A DNA stretch of 64,000 nucleotides from Microtetraspora sp. NBRC 16547 (GCF_030268965.1 NZ_BSSE01000004.1:310001-374000), one strand, 5' to 3'; numbered from the stretch's first letter, positions 1 to 10,744 are shown. Notes: generated by a model from the sequence alone, not told the origin. Numbers and translations: made by a program.

Positions 1-1
1 C

Positions 2-640
2 CCGCGCGGGGGCTTCACCGCTGTGATGGGGCCGTCCGGCTCGGGCAAGAGCACGTTCCTCCACTGCGCGGCGGGGCTGGACCGGCCGACCTCAGGTTCG
101 GTACGGCTCGGCGGCGCCGAGCTGGCGGGGATGGACGAGACGCGGCTGACCGAGCTGCGCAGGGAGCGGGTCGGCTTCGTGTTCCAGGCGTTCAACCTGG
201 TCTCGTCCCTGACGGTGTCGGAGAACATCACGCTCCCGCTGCGGCTGGCCGGGTCCGCTGTGGACCGGCCCTGGCTGGACGAGGTCGTCCGGCGGGTCAA
301 GCTCGACGGCCGTACCGGGCACCGGCCCGCGCAGCTCTCCGGCGGGCAGCAGCAGCGGGTGGCGATCGCCAGGGCGCTGGTCACCCGGCCCGAGGTCGTT
401 TTCGGCGACGAGCCGACCGGCGCGCTCGACACGGTGACGGCACGCGACGTGCTCACCCTGCTCAGGGAGGTGGTCGACGGCCTCGGCCAGACGGTGGTGA
501 TGGTGACCCACGACCCGGTGGCCGCGTCGTACGCCGACACCGTGCTGTTCCTCGCCGACGGCCGCATCGTCGACACGATGAGCGCCCCGACGGCTGACAG
601 GGTCGCCGACCGCATGACCCGGTTGGGAGCGTGGGTGTGA
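2..640 (+). CDS. ABC transporter ATP-binding protein (5' end outside window)
   Basis: ATPase subunit that would power the FtsX-type permease encoded next. The reading frame is open to the window edge and already reads PRGGFTAVMGPSGSGKST, so the true start lies upstream and the GTG at 23 is internal. Walker A is GPSGSGKS, the Q-loop is in VFQAFNLV, the signature is LSGGQQQR, Walker B is VVFGDEPTGALD (a Gly where a hydrophobic residue is usual), and the H-loop is MVTHD. The layout matches the MacB/LolD group. Its TGA overlaps the permease ATG by one base (TGATG), so the two are translationally coupled. The substrate cannot be told from sequence. Confidence 0.93.
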   Translation, partial: PRGGFTAVMGPSGSGKSTFLHCAAGLDRPTSGSVRLGGAELAGMDETRLTELRRERVGFVFQAFNLVSSLTVSENITLPLRLAGSAVDRPWLDEVVRRVKLDGRTGHRPAQLSGGQQQRVAIARALVTRPEVVFGDEPTGALDTVTARDVLTLLREVVDGLGQTVVMVTHDPVAASYADTVLFLADGRIVDTMSAPTADRVADRMTRLGAWV

Positions 641-3117
641 TGATCGGGTTCGCCCTGCAGACAATGCGGAGCCGCAAGGCCGGCTTCGCCGGAGCGTTCT
701 TCGCGCTGCTGTGCGCCGCCGCGCTCGTCTGCGCCTGCGGCGCCCTGCTGGAGACCGGGCTGCGCAGCCAGATTCGGCCCGAGCGGTACATGGGCACTCC
801 CGTGCTGGTCGCCGGGGACCAGAACGTCCGCGAGACGATCACGAAGGAGAAGGGGGACGGCGAGGTCAAGACGAAGGTCAAGGCCAAGCCGCTGTCCGAG
901 CGGGCCTGGGTGCCCGCCTCTCTCGCCGACCGGCTGGCGGGCGTCCCCGGGGTGCGCTCGGTGGTCGCCGAGGTGACCTTCCCCGTCCATTCCGGCAGTG
1001 CCACGTTCACCGGCCACGGCTGGGAATCCGCCGTGCTGACCCCCTTCACCCTGCGTGCGGGACGTGCGCCGGGAGCGGCCCGAGAGGTGGTCGCCGACGC
1101 CGGGTCGGGGCTGGCCGTCGGAGCGCGGCTCACCGTCGAGGCCGCGGGCGAGTACCGCGTGGTAGGCGTGACGGCACAGGCGCTGGAGAGCCAGGCCACC
1201 CTGTTCTTCGGCACGGCGGAGGCCCGCAGGCTGGCCGGGCTGCTGGGCGGGCGCGCGGCCGACTCCATCAGCGCGATCGGCGTCTTCCCCGAGGGGGACG
1301 CCGCGGCCGTGCCGGACGGCGTGAACGCGGTGCTGAAAGGCACGAACACGCTCGTCTACACCGGGGACGACCGTGGCACGGTCGAGTTCCTCGACGCCGA
1401 GAACGCCAGGATCAAGCTGATCAGCCTCGGTGGCGCGCTGGGCGGCACCTCGCTGCTGGTCGCGATCCTCGTGGTCGTGGGCACGTTCGCGCTGTCGATC
1501 CAGCAGCGCCAGCGAGAGATCGCGCTGCTCCGCGCGGTCGCCGCCACGCCCCGGCAGATCAGGAAGATGCTCGGCGGCGAGGCCCTGCTCATCGGCCTGG
1601 TCGCGGGCGTCCCGGGCGCCGCGCTGGGTGTCGGGCTGGCGTTCTGGCTGCGGTCGCGGTTCGTGGACCTCGGCGCGATGCCGTCGAACCTCGACCTGGT
1701 GCTGAGCCCGTTCCCCTTCTTCGCCGCGCTCGGGGCGACCGTGCTGGCGGCGTGGGCCGCGGCCAGGATCTCCGCCCGCCGCACCATCAGGTTCCGACCG
1801 GTCGAGGCGCTGGGAGAGGCCGCGCTGCGCCGGGCCGGGCTGCCCTGGGGCCGGTTGAGCGCCGGGCTGCTCTGCCTCGGCGTCGCCGTCACGCTCACGC
1901 TGGTGCTGTCCACACTGTCGATCGAGGCCGCGTCCAGCCCGGTGACCATGCTGACCGCGTTGGTGTGGACGACCGCGATCGCCCTGCTCGGCCCCGTCAT
2001 CGCCAGGGGCGCCGCCACCGTGCTCGGGGCGCCGATGCGCGCCTTCCGGGTGGGCGGGCACCTCGCCGCGGCCAACCTGCGGGCGTCCACCGGCCGCCTC
2101 GCCGCCGTCGTCACCCCACTCAGCCTGATGGTGGTGATGACCTGCACGATCCTGTTCGTCCAGACGACCATGGGGCACGCGGCCCAGGAGCAGGCCCACG
2201 CCGGGACCCGCGCCGATCACGTCCTCGGGCCGCGGGTCCCCGAGGTGGCGGCCGACGCCGTACGGAAGGTGCCCGGCGTGGTGGCGGTGACCGAGGTCCT
2301 GCGCACTTCGGTCCGGGTCGGCCTGACGAGGTACGGCGCGCAGGGCGTGACCCCCGAAGGTCTCGCGTCCACCATGGACCTCGGCGTGCGGAAGGGCTCC
2401 GTGGACCGCATGGGCGCGGGCACGCTCGCGGTCAGCGAGACCGCGGCGGAGGGGCTGGGCGTGTCCGTCGGCGACCCGGTGGCGCTGACGCTCGGCGACG
2501 GCACACCCACCACGCTCACGGTCGCCGCCGTCTACACCCGCGGTCTGGGCTTCGCCGATCTCACGCTGCCGCACGATCTGGTCGCCGCGCACGTGGACGA
2601 CCCGCTGGCCCGGACCGTGCTCGTGGCCGCCCCGTCGGTGGACCGGGCCGTGCTGGCCGCCGCCCTGCGCGACCATCCGGGCGTGGGCGTGCTCGACCGG
2701 GTCGAGGCGACCGCCACACCCGCCAACGCCGAGGTCAACTACGTGGCGATGGGCCTGATCATCGCCTTCACCGCGATCGCGGTCGTCAACACGCTCGCGA
2801 TGGCGACCTCCGACCGGGCCCGTGAGTTCGCGCTGCTCCGCCTCGTCGGCACCACCCGGCGGCAGATCATGCGCATGCTGCGCTGGGAGACCTTCGTCGC
2901 GGTGCTGGTCTCGGCGGCACTCGGTACGGGCGTCGCCCTGGTGACGCTCGCCGCGTTCAGCACGGGGATGACCGGATCGGCCACGCCGTACGTGCCGCCG
3001 GTGACCTACCTGGCGGTGGTCGCGGCGGCGGCGGCGCTGGCCCTGGCCGCCACCGTCGTCCCCGCCCGGTTGGTCCTGCGTGACAGGCCGGCCGACGTCA
3101 TCGGGGCGAGGGAGTGA
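640..3117 (+). CDS. FtsX-like ABC transporter permease
   Basis: Large permease of about 825 residues with the MacB/FtsX layout: an N-terminal membrane helix, a large extracytoplasmic region, three helices near residues 265-385, a second cluster near 410-510, another extracytoplasmic domain, and a final three-helix FtsX core ending at VVPARLVLRDRPADVIG. The tandem arrangement of two FtsX cores is typical of actinobacterial permeases that work with one ATPase. I chose ATG 640 because it overlaps the ATPase stop; GTG 631 and GTG 637 are in frame. Export of lipoproteins, peptides or antibiotics, or a role in envelope remodelling, are all possible. Confidence 0.9.
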   Translation: MIGFALQTMRSRKAGFAGAFFALLCAAALVCACGALLETGLRSQIRPERYMGTPVLVAGDQNVRETITKEKGDGEVKTKVKAKPLSERAWVPASLADRLAGVPGVRSVVAEVTFPVHSGSATFTGHGWESAVLTPFTLRAGRAPGAAREVVADAGSGLAVGARLTVEAAGEYRVVGVTAQALESQATLFFGTAEARRLAGLLGGRAADSISAIGVFPEGDAAAVPDGVNAVLKGTNTLVYTGDDRGTVEFLDAENARIKLISLGGALGGTSLLVAILVVVGTFALSIQQRQREIALLRAVAATPRQIRKMLGGEALLIGLVAGVPGAALGVGLAFWLRSRFVDLGAMPSNLDLVLSPFPFFAALGATVLAAWAAARISARRTIRFRPVEALGEAALRRAGLPWGRLSAGLLCLGVAVTLTLVLSTLSIEAASSPVTMLTALVWTTAIALLGPVIARGAATVLGAPMRAFRVGGHLAAANLRASTGRLAAVVTPLSLMVVMTCTILFVQTTMGHAAQEQAHAGTRADHVLGPRVPEVAADAVRKVPGVVAVTEVLRTSVRVGLTRYGAQGVTPEGLASTMDLGVRKGSVDRMGAGTLAVSETAAEGLGVSVGDPVALTLGDGTPTTLTVAAVYTRGLGFADLTLPHDLVAAHVDDPLARTVLVAAPSVDRAVLAAALRDHPGVGVLDRVEATATPANAEVNYVAMGLIIAFTAIAVVNTLAMATSDRAREFALLRLVGTTRRQIMRMLRWETFVAVLVSAALGTGVALVTLAAFSTGMTGSATPYVPPVTYLAVVAAAAALALAATVVPARLVLRDRPADVIGARE

Positions 3118-3157
3118 ACGGGGTCGGTCGGATCAGTCGGATCAGTTGGACAGCGCG

Positions 3158-4084
3158 TCAATCCGTGCTGATGAGCTCGATGCCCTGGGGGAGGCTGCCG
3201 TCGCGGGCGGCCTCCGTGAGGTAGAAGAGCAGCGTCGAGCGGAACGCCTGCGCGGCGCGGGTGGGTTCGACGTCCTTGCGATGGGCCAGCGCGATGGTGC
3301 GGCGCAGGCCGGGGGGAGCGAGCGGAGTGCCCGCGAGGCCGGGCCGCCCGTCCAGCACCATGGACGGCACCACCGCGATCCCGAGACCCGCCTCAACGAA
3401 GCGCAGCACCGCGTCCATCTCGCCGCCCTCGACCGCGAACCGCGGCTCGAACCCCGCCTGTCGGCAGGCGGTCAGCGTCGCCTCGCGGAGGTCGTATCCG
3501 CGCCGGAACATCACCAGCGGACGCCCGCGCAGGTCGTCGATCCGCATGTACGGCTTGCTCCGGCCCGGCGGAGAGGCGACGACCAGGTTCTCCCTGAGGA
3601 TCTCCTCGGTGACGAGGGAGGGATCGCTGCTCTGCAGCGGCAGGATGATGAGCGCGAGATCGAGCTGGCCCCTGGCCAGGTCGCGGACGAGGTCGCGGGA
3701 GCCGCTCTCATCCACGAGCAGCTCCACGCCCGGATAGTCCCGATGGAACCGGGCGAGCGCGTCGGCCAGCAGCCCGGCGCACAGGGACGGCGTGGCGCCG
3801 AGCCGTACCCTGCCACGGCGCAGCCCGGCCAGCTCGGCGATCTCTCGGCGCGCGGTGTCGGCGTCGGCCAGTATGCGGCGGGCGAGCGGCAGCAGCGCCT
3901 CGCCCGCGGGGGTCAGCGTCACGTTGCCGCGGGCCCGGCTGAACAGCGGCGCGCCGAGCTCGGTCTCCAGCGTCCTGATCTGCTTGCTCAGTGAAGGCTG
4001 GGCAACCCGCATCCGCTCGGCGGCATGAGTGAAATGCCGGGTTTCGGCCACCGCCACGAAATACGCGAGTTGTTGGAGCTGCAC
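3158..4084 (-). CDS. LysR family transcriptional regulator
   Basis: DNA-binding regulator of 308 residues, the usual LysR length. The N-terminal winged helix reads LAYFVAVAETRHFTHAAER then VAQPSLSKQIRTLE, and the C-terminal two-lobed periplasmic-binding-like domain senses an unknown effector. The GTG start is preceded closely by GGGAGG. It is divergent from the succinate dehydrogenase operon across 155 bp that contain a 15-bp perfect inverted repeat (4165-4179), so control of its own promoter and of the sdh operon is the natural inference. It converges with the upstream permease with a 40-bp gap. Confidence 0.93.
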   Translation of the reverse strand: MQLQQLAYFVAVAETRHFTHAAERMRVAQPSLSKQIRTLETELGAPLFSRARGNVTLTPAGEALLPLARRILADADTARREIAELAGLRRGRVRLGATPSLCAGLLADALARFHRDYPGVELLVDESGSRDLVRDLARGQLDLALIILPLQSSDPSLVTEEILRENLVVASPPGRSKPYMRIDDLRGRPLVMFRRGYDLREATLTACRQAGFEPRFAVEGGEMDAVLRFVEAGLGIAVVPSMVLDGRPGLAGTPLAPPGLRRTIALAHRKDVEPTRAAQAFRSTLLFYLTEAARDGSLPQGIELISTD

Positions 4085-4164
4085 GCCTCCCTAGCGTACG
4101 GCTGTGAGATTTGTCGCATTCGGCCGAGGCCGCCGGAACGCGCAAGCCGTACGGGCCACAGGTC

Positions 4165-4179
4165 ATAGCCTGCGGCTAT
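4165..4179. promoter_or_regulatory. inverted repeat, candidate LysR operator
   Basis: ATAGCC-TGC-GGCTAT is a perfect 6+3+6 palindrome between the divergent lysR and sdhC genes. Its size and position suit a LysR-type recognition site. A -10-like TACCGT at 4226-4231 lies 8 nt before the sdhC GTG. The assignment is inferred from position only. Confidence 0.45.
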
Positions 4180-4239
4180 CGAAACGACGCCCGCGATGAC
4201 TTGGACGCGCTTCGGAGCCCGAACCTACCGTGAGCAGCT

Positions 4240-4994
4240 GTGACAGCCACGATAGACCGAGGGTCGGCCACTTCGCCGGTCGCCCCTCACGCAGCGCAGA
4301 CAAGTCCCCCCACACGTCGCCGTCCGGGCTTCTTCGGCTCGTCGAACGGCAAGAAGGCCGTCATGGCCGTCACGGGTGCGATCCTGGTGCTCTTCCTGCT
4401 CGGCCACATGGCCGGCAACCTCAAGGCGTTCTTCGGAGCGGACGCCTTCAACCACTATGCCGAATGGCTGCGGACCATGGGCTCACCCGCCGTGCCCTAC
4501 CGCGTGCTACTGACCGTCACCGAGATCGTTCTCGTGGTCGCGGTGGTCCTGCACATGTGGTCCGCCGTGTCCCTCGCCCGCCGCGCGGCCCAGGCCCGGC
4601 CGGTGAAGTACGCCGCGAAGCGCAAGTCCCAGGCCAACGGCTACGCCACCCACACCATGCGGTACGGCGGGGTCATCATCCTGCTGTTCGTCATCTGGCA
4701 CCTGCTGGACATGACCTTCGGCGCGGTCAACCCCAAGGGCTTCGACGCGGAGCCGTTCGACCGGCTGGTGGCGGGCTTCGACCCCTCGCGTTGGTGGGTC
4801 ACCCTCTTCTACGTCGTGGCGATGATCATGGTCGGCCTGCACCTGCGGCACGGCCTGTGGAGCGCGTTCCAGACGCTGGGCCTGGCGGGCGGCCGGAGCT
4901 ACGGGAAGCTGAAGGCGACCGCGGCGCTGGTGTCGCTGGTTCTCGTGATCGGCTTCCTGTCCGTGCCCGTCGGGGTGATGATCGGAGTGATCAA

Positions 4995-4998
<4 letters not shown>
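4240..4998 (+). CDS. sdhC: succinate dehydrogenase/fumarate reductase cytochrome b subunit
   Basis: Membrane anchor of a succinate:menaquinone oxidoreductase, 252 residues. It has five hydrophobic segments, near residues 40-60, 85-108, 140-160, 185-205 and 225-248. Histidines in GHMAGN, LHMWSA, IWHLLD and LHLRHG are candidate axial ligands for two b hemes, as in the single-subunit B558 family of the Bacillus type, which needs no sdhD. None follows here. A TACCGT -10-like element sits 8 nt before the GTG and no Shine-Dalgarno is visible, suggesting leaderless initiation. Its stop overlaps the flavoprotein GTG (GTGA). Confidence 0.93.
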
Positions 4999-6931
<1,933 letters not shown>

Positions 6932-6935
<4 letters not shown>

Positions 6936-7009
6936 GCGAGCGCGACGCGATGAGCGGAATGGAAAGCGCCGCGCGGCAGGCTTTTCGCGTAGCCGACGAG
7001 GAGCGGTGA
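6932..7009 (+). other. 25-codon mini-ORF linking sdhA and sdhB
   Basis: A GTG overlapping the sdhA stop (GTGA) opens a 25-codon frame starting [12 protein letters not shown] and ending RVADEER, with a TGA at 7007-7009. The end carries the GAGGAG that serves as the sdhB ribosome-binding site. It resembles Ser-Glu-Arg-rich intercistronic stretches (GTGAGCGAGCGC type) that I recall from other actinobacteria. It may be a coupling device or a repeat rather than a functional protein. Confidence 0.4.
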
Positions 7010-7011
7010 GC

Positions 7012-7749
7012 ATGAATCTGACCCTGAAGGTCTGGCGTCAGAACGGGCCGTCCGACGAGGGACGGATGGTGACCTACAAGGTCGAGGACGTCTCGCCGGA
7101 CATGTCCTTCCTGGAGATGCTGGACGTACTCAACGAGCGGCTGATCCTCGCGGGCGACGACCCGATCGCCTTCGACCACGACTGCCGCGAGGGCATCTGC
7201 GGCATGTGCGGCATGGTGATCAACGGTGTCGCGCACGGCGAGCAGCGCGCGACCACCACCTGCCAGCTGCACATGCGGCACTTCGCCGACGGCGCCGAGA
7301 TCACCATCGAGCCGTGGCGCGCCGCGCCGTTCCCGGTGGTGAAGGACCTCGTCGTGGACCGGTCGGCGTTCGACCGGATCATCCAGGCCGGTGGCTTCAT
7401 CAGCGTCCCGGCGGGTTCGGCCCCGGACGCGCACAGCGTCCCGGTGAAGAAGGACGACGCGGACGCGGCGTTCGACGCGGCCACCTGCATCGGCTGCGGC
7501 GCCTGCGTGGCCGCCTGCCCGAACGGGTCGGCCTCGCTGTTCACCGCCGCGAAGATCACGCACCTGGGCCTGCTGCCGCAGGGCCAGCCCGAGCGTGACT
7601 CGCGGGCCAAGGCCATGGTCGAGCAGATGGACCTGGAGGGCTTCGGCGGCTGCACCAACACGGGTGAGTGCACCGCGGTCTGCCCGAAGGGCATCCCCCT
7701 CGACACGATCGCCCGCATGAACGCCGACTACCTGAAGGCGTCCAAGTAA
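7012..7749 (+). CDS. sdhB: succinate dehydrogenase/fumarate reductase iron-sulfur subunit
   Basis: Electron-transfer subunit, 245 residues, linking SdhA flavin to the membrane heme/quinone subunit. The 2Fe-2S site is in [12 protein letters not shown] with a later Cys in TTTCQLH. The 4Fe-4S site is [12 protein letters not shown], and the 3Fe-4S cluster uses the later [14 protein letters not shown] segment. ATG 7012 is preferred because GAGGAG at 6998-7003 lies 8 nt upstream. The in-frame GTG at 7006 would leave only 2 nt. It is the last gene of the operon and is followed by a strong terminator. Confidence 0.95.
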   Translation: MNLTLKVWRQNGPSDEGRMVTYKVEDVSPDMSFLEMLDVLNERLILAGDDPIAFDHDCREGICGMCGMVINGVAHGEQRATTTCQLHMRHFADGAEITIEPWRAAPFPVVKDLVVDRSAFDRIIQAGGFISVPAGSAPDAHSVPVKKDDADAAFDAATCIGCGACVAACPNGSASLFTAAKITHLGLLPQGQPERDSRAKAMVEQMDLEGFGGCTNTGECTAVCPKGIPLDTIARMNADYLKASK

Positions 7750-7768
7750 CGACACCGGCATCGCCGGA

Positions 7769-7812
7769 GGCGTGAGCCGTACATCCCCTGGGTGTGTGGC
7801 TCACGCCTTTTC
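7769..7812 (+). terminator. rho-independent terminator after sdhB
   Basis: A perfect 10-bp stem (GGCGTGAGCC with GGCTCACGCC) and a 19-nt loop are followed by TTTT. It lies 20 nt after the sdhB stop and ends the operon. Confidence 0.85.
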
Positions 7813-7938
7813 GCGTTTCACAGCGCGGCCCCGGTTCCTCGCGGAACTGGGGCCGCGTCGCGTCCTGGCGGAGATGTCCGGGCGTGCCGGTGTTGTGCGG
7901 TTCCGCGTTCTTTTGGGGCGTCCGCCGGGGGGACGGCG

Positions 7939-8520
7939 TCAGGGCGTCGACGGGAAGTCGCGTGCCTTGATCTTCGCCATCCGCCGGCCGTCGGGGTGGT
8001 GCCAGACGATGCCCTCGCAGCCGTACTCCTCGGCGAGCCGGGTGACGATGGCCCGGACCCCGTCGTACGTGAGGTCGCGGAGGTCGAGGACCTCGGCCTC
8101 GGCATGCCTGATGAGGCGGTGGCGGTCCTGCCGCTCGGGGTTGCCGTTGACCTTCGGTCCGACGAGCTCGTAGGTGCCGATCTGCGGTTCCATCCCGTCG
8201 AGCGCCTCGGCGTGCCACCTCGCGAACGCCGACTGTTCGACGGGCTCCCAGCCGATCGTCTTCCCCGTCTCCTCGTCCGTGGAGAGCGCCCGGAAGCCGT
8301 CCGGTGCGGTCTTGCCGGGCTTCACCTCGCGGCGGGCGTACCAGCCGGGGGTTCCGCCGGCCTCATCCAGGACCAGGTACGCGACGCAGGTGCCGTCGTA
8401 CTTGCGGGTGGCGACGCCTTCGCCGTCGAAGACCCAGGCGCAGTCCGGGTTGGGCTCCTTGGTCACGTGCTTGGGGGTGCCATCCCAGTCGCGGAGGAAG
8501 ACGGTGGGGATCTTCTTCAC
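7939..8520 (-). CDS. RNA ligase-like nucleotidyltransferase (RLIG1/DUF5565-like)
   Basis: 193-residue protein with the covalent nucleotidyltransferase motifs of ATP-dependent ligases: motif I KYDGT (Lys40 the predicted AMP-accepting lysine), a motif III-like GTYELVGPKVNG (115-126), motif IV EGIVWHH (169-175) and motif V MAKIKARDF (181-189). Motif I is preceded by GEGVATR. This size and motif spacing recall the RLIG1 (formerly DUF5565) family whose human member is a 5'-3' RNA ligase; the family match is from memory. It would seal or adenylylate RNA in the cytoplasm. No repair partner, kinase or nuclease lies beside it. Its start is followed upstream by a 91-bp gap and a co-directional TetR gene. 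Confidence 0.72.
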   Translation of the reverse strand: MKKIPTVFLRDWDGTPKHVTKEPNPDCAWVFDGEGVATRKYDGTCVAYLVLDEAGGTPGWYARREVKPGKTAPDGFRALSTDEETGKTIGWEPVEQSAFARWHAEALDGMEPQIGTYELVGPKVNGNPERQDRHRLIRHAEAEVLDLRDLTYDGVRAIVTRLAEEYGCEGIVWHHPDGRRMAKIKARDFPSTP

Positions 8521-8611
8521 GGGGGTCCCTCCTGAAAGGTGGTGATGGGGCGCCAGGCTATTCGAACGCGGCGGCCCGTGTTCGGGGCGACGACCCGGAC
8601 GATGCGGGCGG

Positions 8612-9193
8612 CTACTGGGCCTCCGGGGGCAGGATGCGCTCGACCGCGGCCGCGATCAGGTCGTCGACCTGCGGCCCGGGAAAGATGCCGGGCAGGGTGA
8701 GCCGCTCGAGGATCAGCCAGTTCAGCGCCATGTAGAGCAGCACCACCGTGGTGGCGTCTCCCGGCATCCCGGCCTCCAGGTGGAAGCCGATGTTGGCGTC
8801 GAGGTCGGCCTGGATCCTGCGAGTGAGCACGGCGCGCAGTTCGGGGCGGCGGGTGGCCTCCAGGCGCAGTTCGATCAGGGCCAGGTAGCCCGCCGGGAAG
8901 TCGGTCAGGCGGCCCACCATCTCGCGCATCAGCGCGGTGAGATGGGCGCGGTCGCGCGGCCCCTTCGCCACTTCGGCGAATGCCGCGGCGTCCGGCTGCC
9001 ACCGTTCGTAGACGCGTGCCCCCGCCTGGGTCAGCAGATCGTCACGGTTGGCGAAGTAGTTCGACGCCGTGCCGTTCGGCACCTTCGCCTCGATGTCCAC
9101 CGCGCGGAAGGTCAGGCCGCGCGCCCCCTCACGGGCCAGGACTTCGATGGCGGCGTCGACGAGCGCCGCCCGTCTTGCCGGATTCTGCCGCAT
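8612..9193 (-). CDS. TetR family transcriptional regulator
   Basis: 193 residues. The N-terminal HTH reads ALVDAAIEVLAREGARGLTFRAVDIEAKV followed by NYFANRDDLL, the recognition-helix region of TetR. The remaining helices form a ligand/dimer domain of the TetR_C type. It is divergent from the two RibD-type reductases, and the space between holds paired AGTACT-centred sites next to a TTGACA -35 box. It probably represses the reductase transcript and itself. Confidence 0.92.
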   Translation of the reverse strand: MRQNPARRAALVDAAIEVLAREGARGLTFRAVDIEAKVPNGTASNYFANRDDLLTQAGARVYERWQPDAAAFAEVAKGPRDRAHLTALMREMVGRLTDFPAGYLALIELRLEATRRPELRAVLTRRIQADLDANIGFHLEAGMPGDATTVVLLYMALNWLILERLTLPGIFPGPQVDDLIAAAVERILPPEAQ

Positions 9194-9215
9194 TTCGCAT
9201 CTCCAACGATCTCGG

Positions 9216-9272
9216 TTGACACCACTCTGAATGTAGTACTACGGTCTAACCACTCCAAGCAGAGTACTACAT
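9216..9272 (+). promoter_or_regulatory. promoter with two TetR-type operator sites
   Basis: TTGACA (9216-9221), 18 nt, TACGGT (9240-9245) reads as a plus-strand sigma-70 promoter. Site 1, ATGTAGTACTAC (9231-9242), contains the perfect palindrome GTAGTACTAC and overlaps the -10. Site 2, AGAGTACTACAT (9261-9272), is an inverted copy 18 nt further on. Bound repressor would block RNA polymerase. The neighbouring TetR is the likely ligand. Confidence 0.62.
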
Positions 9273-9559
9273 GCGTAGCGACGAAAGGCCCCGTATGCGA
9301 GTCGAGTTCACCGCCCTTTCCGCGATCGCCGGCGCGACGGCTCTGCCCGGTCGGATGGGCAGGCCGGAGCGGTCCCTGCCGCAGCCGCGGCACGACCGCC
9401 GGCAGGCTCCCCAGCCGCGATCCGTACCCCGGCCGAGGCCGCTTCCCAAGCCCGGTGGGGCGAGGTGAGCGGCGGCCGGATCCGCCGCCCCCGCGACCAC
9501 CGAGAACAACGCTGGAAACAACGCTGAGATCACCCCGAGAAGACGCCAAAGAGGATCAG
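9273..9559 (+). other. transcribed leader without a recognisable gene
   Basis: Between the operator-bearing promoter and the first reductase lie 287 bp. A frame from ATG 9271 or 9295 to 9468 gives a Pro/Arg-rich C-terminus with no family resemblance; its start region (MRVEFTALSAIAGATALPG) looks protein-like, so it could be a decayed gene. GTG 9467 and later codons give nothing useful. I would not call a gene here. Confidence 0.35.
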
Positions 9560-10132
9560 ATGCGAAAGCTCACGTACTACGTCGCCACCACGATCGACGG
9601 CTTCATCGCCGACCCCGACGGGGGATTCGGCTTCTTCCCCGAGGCCGAGGACATGGCGCGGTTCCTCAACTCCGCGCAGCCCGAGACCGTCCCCACCGCC
9701 TTCCGCGGCCCCGCGGGTCTCGAAGGCGTCGCCAACAAGCGGTTCGACACCGTCCTGATGGGCCGCGGCACCTACCAGCCTGCGCTGGACGCCGGAATCA
9801 CCAGTCCGTACGGCCACCTGCGCCAGTACGTCGTGTCGACCACCATCGCCGAGATCACCGACCCGGAGGTGGAGCTGGTCACCGGTGACCCGGTCGAGCT
9901 GGTGCGCCGGCTCAAGCAGGAGGACGGCCTCGGGATCTGGCTCTGCGGGGGCGGGAAGCTGGCGGGCACGCTGCTGCCCGAGATCGACGAGCTGATCATC
10001 AAGCGTTACCCCGTGGTCATCGGCGCGGGCATCCCGGTCTTCAGTGCGCCGTTCCAGCCGCAGCTCTTCGATCTCGTCGATACCCGCACGTTCAGCAACG
10101 GCGCGGTCGTCCTCACCTACACCAAGAAATAG
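9560..10132 (+). CDS. dihydrofolate reductase family protein (RibD C-terminal type), copy 1
   Basis: 190 residues of the RibD-C/DHFR-like fold, which binds NADPH. It begins MRKLTYYVATTIDGFIAD, has the central FDTVLMGRGTYQ and the nucleotide-binding IWLCGGGKLAGTLLPEIDEL. ATG 9560 has GAGGATC upstream. Members act as reductases of unknown substrate and are not expected to replace true DHFR. The next gene is a paralog starting with the same eight bases of coding sequence pattern, so the pair is a tandem duplication under the TetR-controlled promoter. Confidence 0.9.
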   Translation: MRKLTYYVATTIDGFIADPDGGFGFFPEAEDMARFLNSAQPETVPTAFRGPAGLEGVANKRFDTVLMGRGTYQPALDAGITSPYGHLRQYVVSTTIAEITDPEVELVTGDPVELVRRLKQEDGLGIWLCGGGKLAGTLLPEIDELIIKRYPVVIGAGIPVFSAPFQPQLFDLVDTRTFSNGAVVLTYTKK

Positions 10133-10174
10133 CCGCTGCCGGTTCCCCGGACCCCCACTCGACGAAAGAAGCGC

Positions 10175-10744
10175 ATGCGAAAGCTCACGTACTACATCGG
10201 CATGACCATCGACGGCTTCATCGCCGCTCCGGACGGCGCCGCCGACTTCTTCCCGGTGACGCAGGATGTCATCGACTTCATCCGCGACGACTATCCGGAC
10301 ACGCTGCCGTCTCATGTCCGCCCCCAGTTCGGCCTCGACGACGGCAACCGCGATTTCGACACCGTGGTGCAGGGGCGCGTCACCTACGAGCCGGCGTTGG
10401 AAATCGGCGTGACCAGCCCGTACGCGCACATGCGCCAGTACGTGGTGTCCGGGAGCATCGCCGGCAGCCCCGATCCGGCCGTCGAGATCGTCACCGGCGA
10501 TGTGCTCGCCAAGATCCGTGAACTCAAGGCCGAGGACGGCAAGGGCATCTACCTGGCCGGCGGCGCCCGCCTTGCCGGCGCCGTGCTCCCCGAGATCGAC
10601 GAGTTGGTGATCAAGATCTATCCCGTCGTGGCCGGGTCCGGCATCCCTCTGTTCACCGCCGACTTCTCCCCGGCGTACTTCGAGCTCACCGGCACCCGTG
10701 TCCTCGACAGCGGGATGGCCGTCCTCACCTACGTGCGGAAGTGA
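10175..10744 (+). CDS. dihydrofolate reductase family protein (RibD C-terminal type), copy 2
   Basis: 189-residue paralog of the preceding gene: MRKLTYYIGMTIDGFIAAPD, FDTVVQGRVTYEP and IYLAGGARLAGAVLPEIDEL. It differs at the central motif (QGRVTYE where copy 1 has MGRGTYQ) and in the loop after residue 20, so the copies have diverged and may take different substrates. Start ATG 10175 follows GAAAGAAG. The 42-bp gap suggests co-transcription with copy 1. The 186 bp after it, up to the convergent TetR gene, show no feature I can name. Confidence 0.9.
   Translation: MRKLTYYIGMTIDGFIAAPDGAADFFPVTQDVIDFIRDDYPDTLPSHVRPQFGLDDGNRDFDTVVQGRVTYEPALEIGVTSPYAHMRQYVVSGSIAGSPDPAVEIVTGDVLAKIRELKAEDGKGIYLAGGARLAGAVLPEIDELVIKIYPVVAGSGIPLFTADFSPAYFELTGTRVLDSGMAVLTYVRK

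Noticed and set aside
9271-9468. 65-codon ORF after the TetR operator
   Set aside because: Pro/Arg-rich C-terminus, no family resemblance and a start overlapping the operator; kept only as a possible remnant.
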